Assembly (NCBI GenBank): GCA_035528415.1
Contig: DATKYQ010000080.1
Location: forward strand, 1-64,000
Length of the DNA stretch: 64,000 nucleotides
From: DATKYQ01 sp035528415
GTDB lineage: Bacteria; Myxococcota; B64-G9
Direction of reading: 5' to 3'
In this document: positions 58,855-64,000 of the stretch, in pieces
How positions within the stretch are numbered: the stretch's first letter is position 1
How the letters are laid out: every line of letters begins with the position of its first letter
Notes under the pieces: generated by a model
Seen by the model: the letters and a program-made list of their open reading frames with translations, nothing else
Database searches by the model: none
Told to the model about the DNA's origin: nothing
Made by a program: the position numbers and the translations under genes

Positions 58855-61299
58855 ATGGACGGAGAGTCAGTGAATAACAAGGAAAAAGGCATCGATCTCT
58901 ACGACGCTGACAAGATAAAGGTACTGGGTGGTCTCGAGGCGGTGCGCAAGAGACCGGCTATGTATATAGGCTCAACCTCGATAAACGGGCTGCATCATCT
59001 GGTTTACGAGGTGGTCGACAACTCGATCGACGAGGCCCTGGCGGGTTACTGCGACGAGATCCGTGTGACTGTACACTCGGACAACAGGATCACGGTTGAG
59101 GACAACGGTCGCGGAATACCTGTCGACATGCACAAGACGGAGAACAAGCCGGCAGCAGAAGTGGTGATGACGATGCTGCACGCGGGCGGCAAATTCGATT
59201 CGCAGACATACAAGGTTTCAGGAGGCTTGCACGGGGTCGGTGTATCGGTCGTCAACGCTTTGAGCAAACACCTGGTGATGGAGATTTTTCGCAACGGAAA
59301 AATATACAGGCAAGAATATGAACGCGGCGATCCGATTACTAAACTCGAGGTAGTAGGGGACACGAACGAGACCGGGACAAAAATAACATTCCTGGCGGAT
59401 GACGAGATATTCGAGACGAACGATTACTTGTTCGATGTTCTTTCGAGACGTCTTCGCGAACTGAGCTTTCTGAACAAGGGCATCGCGATTCATTTTCTAG
59501 ACGAGAGATCGGGCAAGAGCCGAGACTTCAAGTACGAAGGGGGGATCAGGAGCTTCGTCGAACACCTGAACAAGAACAAGACTGTTCTGCACGACAAGGT
59601 GATTTACTTGTCAGGGGAAAGCAACGACGTTTCGATCGAATTGGCCATGCAGTACAACGACGGGTACCAAGAAAATGTCTTCTCATACGCGAACAACATA
59701 AACACCGTCGAGGGAGGCAGCCATCTGATAGGTTTCCGATCGGCCTTGACGAGAACGATAAATTACTATGCGCAGAAAAACGGCCTGCTGAAGGATCTGC
59801 ATGAGAACCCACAGGGAGAAGACATTCGTGAAGGACTGACCGCTGTAATTTCTGTGAAACTTCTCGATCCGCAGTTCGAGGGGCAGACAAAGACGAAGCT
59901 CGGAAATTCCGATGTTGAGGGCATCGTCAAGACAATCGTCAACGAGCAACTGGGTGATTTCCTTCAGGAGAGCCCGGCGGTAGCCAAGGTGGTTTGTAAC
60001 AAGGGAATACAGGCGACACGGGGTCGCCTGGCGGCGCGCAAGGCGCGAGACATGGTGCGCCGCAAGGGAGCGCTCGAAGGAATGAGCCTGCCCGGAAAGC
60101 TGGCCGATTGCCAGGAACGTGACCCGGCCAAAAGCGAGTTGTTCCTGGTCGAGGGAGACAGTGCCGGCGGCAGCGCGAAACAGGGCCGCGACAGGAAAAA
60201 TCAGGCTATCCTTCCACTGCGCGGAAAGATTCTCAACGTGGAGAAATCCCGCTTCGACAAGATACTGTCGTCGGTGGAGATAACCACCATGATAACGGCC
60301 CTGGGTACCGGTATAGGCAAGGACGACTACAACATCGACAAATTGAGATACCACTACATCATTATCATGACGGACGCCGACGTGGACGGGAGCCATATCA
60401 GGACGTTGTTGCTGACGTTCTTTTACCGGCAGATGCAGGAAGTCATTCAGAGGGGCCACTTGTACATCGCGCAGCCGCCGCTTTACAGAGTCACCAAGGG
60501 AAAGAAGGCCCTGTACATGAAAGATCAGAAGGAGTTGGACGATTTCCTTCTGCGGCACGGCGCGAAGAAAGCGTTTATAAACAGTTCGGGAAAAGCCGGC
60601 CACAAGCTCTCGGCGGAAGAGGTAGAGGGTTTTTGCAGGGATATACTGCGCTACCAGGAGATACTCTCGAGGATCGGCAAGCGCAAGGACAAGCGCCTGG
60701 TCGACGCCATAGTCATGTCTACTGACATGGAGGCGGAGTCGGTAACGGACAAGAAAAAACTGACCCGGCAAATAGAAAGCATACAAGAATACCTGGAGCG
60801 CTTTCATCCCGAGGTGCTACCACTGTTCCCATTACTGGAAGAAGATCCCAAGTACCCTGGTTATCTGCTGCGTATTGAGACGCACGACAACGGCACCCGC
60901 AAGGAAACTTTCATCGACCGTGATTTCCTGAGCCGGGAAGATTTCAAGCAACTGCGGTTGATAATAGAAAACCTCGCCAGATACGGAGCTAGCCCGTACG
61001 AAATCGGCGATACTGAAACAACGAAGATTCTAAGCAATCCCGAGAAAGTTCTCGATCACGTTCTCGAGTTGGGCCAGCGCGGGCAAACAATCACGCGCTA
61101 CAAAGGGTTGGGCGAGATGAACCCGGACCAATTATGGGATACCACCATGAACCCCGAAACCAGGACTTTAATCCAGGTGCGGGTCGACGATGTCGTGGCG
61201 GCGGACGAGGTGTTCACCATGCTGATGGGTGACGCCGTGGAACCGCGGCGAGAGTTTATCGAGAAAAACGCACTCGAAGTTAGCAATCTCGACGTCTAA
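58855..61299 (+). CDS. gyrB: DNA gyrase subunit B
   Basis: The 814-residue protein has the GHKL ATPase motifs (VRKRPAMYIGS, DNSIDEA, DNGRGIPV, GLHGVGVSVVNALS), the transducer region, and the TOPRIM domain with LVEGDSAGGSAKQGRDR and MTDADVDGSHI that bind magnesium. It forms gyrase with GyrA, whose gene starts at 63862. Start at ATG 58855 has AAGG directly in front; a GTG at 58870 has a better-spaced GGAGAG and is an alternative. Confidence 0.97.
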   Translation: MDGESVNNKEKGIDLYDADKIKVLGGLEAVRKRPAMYIGSTSINGLHHLVYEVVDNSIDEALAGYCDEIRVTVHSDNRITVEDNGRGIPVDMHKTENKPAAEVVMTMLHAGGKFDSQTYKVSGGLHGVGVSVVNALSKHLVMEIFRNGKIYRQEYERGDPITKLEVVGDTNETGTKITFLADDEIFETNDYLFDVLSRRLRELSFLNKGIAIHFLDERSGKSRDFKYEGGIRSFVEHLNKNKTVLHDKVIYLSGESNDVSIELAMQYNDGYQENVFSYANNINTVEGGSHLIGFRSALTRTINYYAQKNGLLKDLHENPQGEDIREGLTAVISVKLLDPQFEGQTKTKLGNSDVEGIVKTIVNEQLGDFLQESPAVAKVVCNKGIQATRGRLAARKARDMVRRKGALEGMSLPGKLADCQERDPAKSELFLVEGDSAGGSAKQGRDRKNQAILPLRGKILNVEKSRFDKILSSVEITTMITALGTGIGKDDYNIDKLRYHYIIIMTDADVDGSHIRTLLLTFFYRQMQEVIQRGHLYIAQPPLYRVTKGKKALYMKDQKELDDFLLRHGAKKAFINSSGKAGHKLSAEEVEGFCRDILRYQEILSRIGKRKDKRLVDAIVMSTDMEAESVTDKKKLTRQIESIQEYLERFHPEVLPLFPLLEEDPKYPGYLLRIETHDNGTRKETFIDRDFLSREDFKQLRLIIENLARYGASPYEIGDTETTKILSNPEKVLDHVLELGQRGQTITRYKGLGEMNPDQLWDTTMNPETRTLIQVRVDDVVAADEVFTMLMGDAVEPRREFIEKNALEVSNLDV

Positions 61300-61309
61300 C
61301 GGCAGAGTC

Positions 61310-62308
61310 ATGAAAAGAACGATTTTTCGCTCGGTCGGGGGATATGTTCCGGACAAGGTTGTAACCAACGACGATCTGTCAAGCATGATGGAGACAAGCG
61401 ACGAGTGGATAGTAGAGCGTACGGGAATCAGGCAAAGGCGCTGGGTGGAAGAAAGCACCGGATCGAGCGACTTGGCTGTTCACGCGTCTCTCGAGGCTGT
61501 GGAAAGGGCCGGTATCAACGCCGGTGATGTTGACTGCATAGTGCTCGCGACCCTCTCTCCAGACCACACTTTTCCTGGAACAGCCTGTTTTTTACAGCAC
61601 AAACTTGGGCTCGGGGGCATTCCCGCGCTGGATGTCAGGAACCAGTGCTCGGGTTTTATCTACGGCCTTAGTGTCGCTGACGCCTGGGTTCGCTGTGGCC
61701 AGTACAAATGCGTCCTGTTGGTGGGAACGGAGGTTCATTCGACCGGCCTCGACAAGACCACGCGCGGTCGGGATATCGCCTGCCTCTTCGGAGACGGCGC
61801 CGGGGCCGTGATTCTCACTCCCACGGATGATCAGGAAAGAGGTATCCTGTCCACACATCTGCACGCCGACGGAAAGTACGCCCGCTCGCTGTGGATCGAA
61901 GCGCCGGGATCATGCTTTTATCCGTTGCGCATAAACGGGCAGATGTTGGAGGAAGGGCGGCACTTTCCAAAGATGAAGGGTCGGCACGTATTCACTCATG
62001 CAGTCAAGCGCATGCCCGAAGTCATCGGCGAGGCCTTGTCGATAAACGGTTTCAAGCCGAGTGACGTCGACCTGTTCATTCCACACCAGGCAAATCAGAG
62101 GATTACCGAAGCCGTAGCTAAAGTGATGGGTTTCGGGTTGGAGCAGGTGTACTCGAATATCGAGAGATACGGAAACACAACTGCCGCCAGCATACCGCTG
62201 TGTCTCAAGGATGCCGAGAGAGAGGGTCGCCTGAAGAAGGGAGACCTGCTCCTGCTGGCGTCTTTCGGAGCGGGTTTCACCTGGGCCAGCGCCCTTGTCA
62301 AGTGGTAG
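61310..62308 (+). CDS. fabH: 3-oxoacyl-[acyl-carrier-protein] synthase III (FabH)
   Basis: The 332-residue protein has the catalytic triad in context: Cys in RNQCSGFIYGLSVA (about 111), His in FIPHQANQRITEAV (about 256) and Asn in IERYGNTTAASIPL (about 286). It starts fatty acid synthesis from acetyl-CoA and malonyl-ACP. No other fab genes are beside it. The ATG at 61310 is ten bases after the gyrB stop; a longer frame into gyrB is not used. Confidence 0.93.
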   Translation: MKRTIFRSVGGYVPDKVVTNDDLSSMMETSDEWIVERTGIRQRRWVEESTGSSDLAVHASLEAVERAGINAGDVDCIVLATLSPDHTFPGTACFLQHKLGLGGIPALDVRNQCSGFIYGLSVADAWVRCGQYKCVLLVGTEVHSTGLDKTTRGRDIACLFGDGAGAVILTPTDDQERGILSTHLHADGKYARSLWIEAPGSCFYPLRINGQMLEEGRHFPKMKGRHVFTHAVKRMPEVIGEALSINGFKPSDVDLFIPHQANQRITEAVAKVMGFGLEQVYSNIERYGNTTAASIPLCLKDAEREGRLKKGDLLLLASFGAGFTWASALVKW

Positions 62309-62323
62309 ACAGGTTTTGCAGAT

Positions 62324-63634
62324 TCAGGAGGCACGGCCGTTTGGTTCGGTGGCCGGGCCGTCAAACTCATCGTCGAGAGAATCTGAGATTGTTGGCGAGA
62401 CGTCTTGCCCGTCACTGGATTTGGCTATTGCGAGGGGCTTCGCCGGTTGCGGGTTGATGCCCAGGGGAGTGAAGAGCGCCTGGCGTGAACCCGGTAACTT
62501 GCCGATTTGCCGGACGAGATCCTCTTTCTGGATATATATCTCCTCGCGCCGGCCGCCGTCGTGCTCGATCTTCAGGCAGAGTTCTAAAGGCGCGGGGCTG
62601 CGGGCGTCGATCTCGAGAATTGTCGGCGCCAGGTAACGAACCAGGCGCTGGATCAGGTCTCCAACCAGGCGGCCGCCTACCACCTCCGTCTCCTCGATGC
62701 TGACGGACGCAAGATCGCCACGAGTACGATATAGCTCGAGGATGTGGGTTTTGAGTTGCCTGTAGAATTCGAGAAGATTCTCGGAATCGGATGGGTTTAC
62801 CACTTCATCCGGTACGGCCGTCTGAAGCTCGCCGTCACCTGTTCTGGTAATGACGATGCCGCCGTTGCGGCCCTTTTTCACCTTGACATGCAAGCCATCG
62901 TTGCCATTGCCGGTGCGCTTGACCAGCCGGAAGCTGCAGGCATCGTCATCGTCCACTACTTCGGTAAGAACGGCATCGTCGATGCGTAACGTGTCGATGA
63001 CGGGCTCCTTCTTTAACCATGCCTTTTTTGTGCCGACGGGAAAATCGAGTCGGCCGGGAAGGATGTCGGAAAACTTCTTCGGTTCACAGAAGAAAGCAGA
63101 GGCAGCCGTGTTGATGAAGTATGAACAGCGTACACCGGTGACGTCCAGAATCTCGGAGTAGGCCTGGTAGTGCTGGCCATCGAGAGCACAGCGAAGCGTG
63201 TTACCGGCCAGCGGCACGACGCTGGGCGTGTAAAAAAGCTTGAGAAGATCCAGGATTCTCGCCGACCGATGCGCAATTTCCCCCTGGGAGCGCTCGATTC
63301 GCTGTTCGATCTGATGTGCGAGCCTGGCTTTGCCGTCACGGATAAACTGATCGAGACTGCCGGCCGCGCCACAGGCTACCACGGCGACAACGTCATCAGT
63401 GGACAGACCAGAAATAAATGCATCGATGGTATCACGCAACGAGCCATGAAAGCGGTCGATATTCTCGATGGACTCGACCAGGAACTGACGATCGGATTTG
63501 ATGTTTGCGAGCAACTCGCTGATCTCGATATCGAGAAGAATTACGTTGACGGCCATATCAATGAAGCGCTTGAGCAGATCGAGAGTATTTTCCTGAGGAG
63601 GGAAGTCGCTTAAATCACCGTAAAGATATCGCAT
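62324..63634 (-). CDS. Unknown conserved-looking protein between fabH and gyrA
   Basis: The 436-residue protein is not recognised. It has no signal or membrane segment. It starts MRYLYGDLSDFPPQENTLDLL, then has a long helical region (about 40-160) with Lys/Arg/Glu pairs, a beta-rich middle (about 170-300) and a low-complexity acidic tail. It is on the minus strand, against the direction of neighbouring fabH and gyrA, which is unusual inside the gyrase cluster. Composition is like the neighbours, so it is not obviously foreign. No function can be named. Confidence 0.6.
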   Translation of the reverse strand: MRYLYGDLSDFPPQENTLDLLKRFIDMAVNVILLDIEISELLANIKSDRQFLVESIENIDRFHGSLRDTIDAFISGLSTDDVVAVVACGAAGSLDQFIRDGKARLAHQIEQRIERSQGEIAHRSARILDLLKLFYTPSVVPLAGNTLRCALDGQHYQAYSEILDVTGVRCSYFINTAASAFFCEPKKFSDILPGRLDFPVGTKKAWLKKEPVIDTLRIDDAVLTEVVDDDDACSFRLVKRTGNGNDGLHVKVKKGRNGGIVITRTGDGELQTAVPDEVVNPSDSENLLEFYRQLKTHILELYRTRGDLASVSIEETEVVGGRLVGDLIQRLVRYLAPTILEIDARSPAPLELCLKIEHDGGRREEIYIQKEDLVRQIGKLPGSRQALFTPLGINPQPAKPLAIAKSSDGQDVSPTISDSLDDEFDGPATEPNGRAS

Positions 63635-63741
63635 GGGTGGGAATTCTACTCCGACACGGGGCGGCCGTCAACGGGCCCCGCAATTTTACATAATTACTTG
63701 ATAATAAAGGTTATATACTGATTTTTGGGGTGTAAAATTCG

Positions 63742-63771
63742 TTGACACTCGCGCAGGCGGGGTGGTAGAAA
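63742..63771 (+). promoter_or_regulatory. Possible gyrA promoter
   Basis: TTGACA (63742-63747) is followed by an 18-base spacer and TAGAAA (63766-63771), about 90 bases before the gyrA start. The long leader has no other feature besides a GGAGAGG ribosome site. The -10 is a moderate match. Confidence 0.4.
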
Positions 63772-63861
63772 AACTATGTGAAAAGTTAGGATAAACGTGA
63801 CCTTGTAGCGAAGTAGAACAGGTTTGTTGGAACCGGGCAATACGGAGAGGAAAACGGCAAC

Positions 63862-64000
63862 ATGGCAGACTCCGCGATTCAGCAGAATGTGAACATCGAA
63901 GACGAGATGCGGACATCGTATCTCGACTACGCTATGAGCGTGATAATCGGCCGAGCTCTTCCGGATGTCCGCGACGGTCTCAAGCCGGTTCACCGACGCA
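63862..64000 (+). CDS. gyrA: DNA gyrase subunit A, first 46 codons (continues past window)
   Basis: From ATG at 63862 the frame reads MADSAIQQNVNIEDEMRTSY and continues LDYAMSVIIGRALPDVRDGL and KPVHRR, the conserved N-terminus of GyrA up to the region before the quinolone-resistance segment. The gene is cut by the window end. GyrA pairs with GyrB encoded at 58855. Confidence 0.96.
   Translation, partial: MADSAIQQNVNIEDEMRTSYLDYAMSVIIGRALPDVRDGLKPVHRR

Noticed and set aside
59683..60807. 374-codon minus-strand frame inside gyrB
   Set aside because: It lies wholly within gyrB, which is certain, and shows no domain.
62309..62323. Short gap between fabH and the convergent gene as a terminator
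   Set aside because: It is too short and has no inverted repeat.
1..64000. CRISPR arrays, rRNA genes or complete IS elements
   Set aside because: Reading both strands, I found no regularly spaced repeats, no rRNA sequence and no transposase with terminal inverted repeats; the only mobility gene is the partial recombinase.

Overview
The window is bacterial chromosomal DNA from the region around the replication origin of a Gram-negative organism. The envelope genes (porin-like barrels, an OmpA-domain lipoprotein, several other lipoproteins, an ECF sigma operon) show an outer membrane. Flavodiiron protein, two rubrerythrin-type proteins and thiol peroxidase suggest an anaerobe or microaerophile. 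Bactofilin beside parAB, a PilZ-like/J-like fusion protein and an acidic Cys-rich lipoprotein recall the deltaproteobacterial/Myxococcota lineages. That placement is inference from gene content; no rRNA gene is present to confirm it. Base composition is GC-rich over most of the window and clearly AT-richer around dnaA and dnaN.

Layout. 1-0.75 kb: the end of a serine recombinase gene running antisense into a tRNA-Asn gene, a probable edge of an integrated element. 0.8-3.8 kb: phosphate uptake (phosphate-porin-like barrel, PhoU-like regulator, Na/Pi symporter). 3.9-6.1 kb: FAD oxidoreductase and OmpA-domain lipoprotein. 6.3-11 kb: tRNA modification and sulfur chemistry (miaA, an E1-like enzyme, a PP-loop enzyme, mnmA) plus nadA. 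11.1-13.4 kb: Hsp20, an alpha/beta hydrolase and a YitT-type membrane protein. 13.4-16.3 kb: oxygen and peroxide defence. 16.3-18.4 kb: a translationally coupled metallopeptidase/ATP-grasp pair. 18.6-29 kb: metabolic and envelope genes, including two SDR oxidoreductases, an amidinotransferase-fold enzyme, a PilZ-like protein and a GT39-type glycosyltransferase. 29.1-32.2 kb: an ECF sigma/anti-sigma operon ending in an outer-membrane barrel. 32.4-39.9 kb: a partial MoxR cluster (DUF4175, gluzincin-TPR protein, MoxR, GHL10 hydrolase). 40-43.2 kb: PilZ, an M49-like lipoprotein, and a divergent pair of small putative DNA-binding proteins around a palindromic operator.

43.2-64 kb is the conserved origin block. 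On the minus strand, read outward from the origin: rpmH-rnpA-yidD-yidC-jag/khpB-small gene-mnmE-mnmG-rsmG-parA-parB-bactofilin. On the plus strand: dnaA-dnaN-recF-sodium symporter-gyrB-fabH, then a minus-strand unknown, then the start of gyrA. The strand switch lies in the 417-bp gap between rpmH and dnaA, which holds two closely spaced inverted DnaA boxes and is the most likely oriC. Two parS sites flank mnmG, one of them inside its first codons.

rpmH (51 codons) was read directly from the sequence. The only standard start codon for rnpA lies inside it. I found no CRISPR array, rRNA operon or intact transposon. The observations most worth a second look are the rpmH/rnpA overlap, the zinc-finger gene with its operator and embedded 24-bp palindrome, the ATP-grasp/metallopeptidase pair, and the recombinase whose stop codon lies in the antisense of a tRNA anticodon loop.
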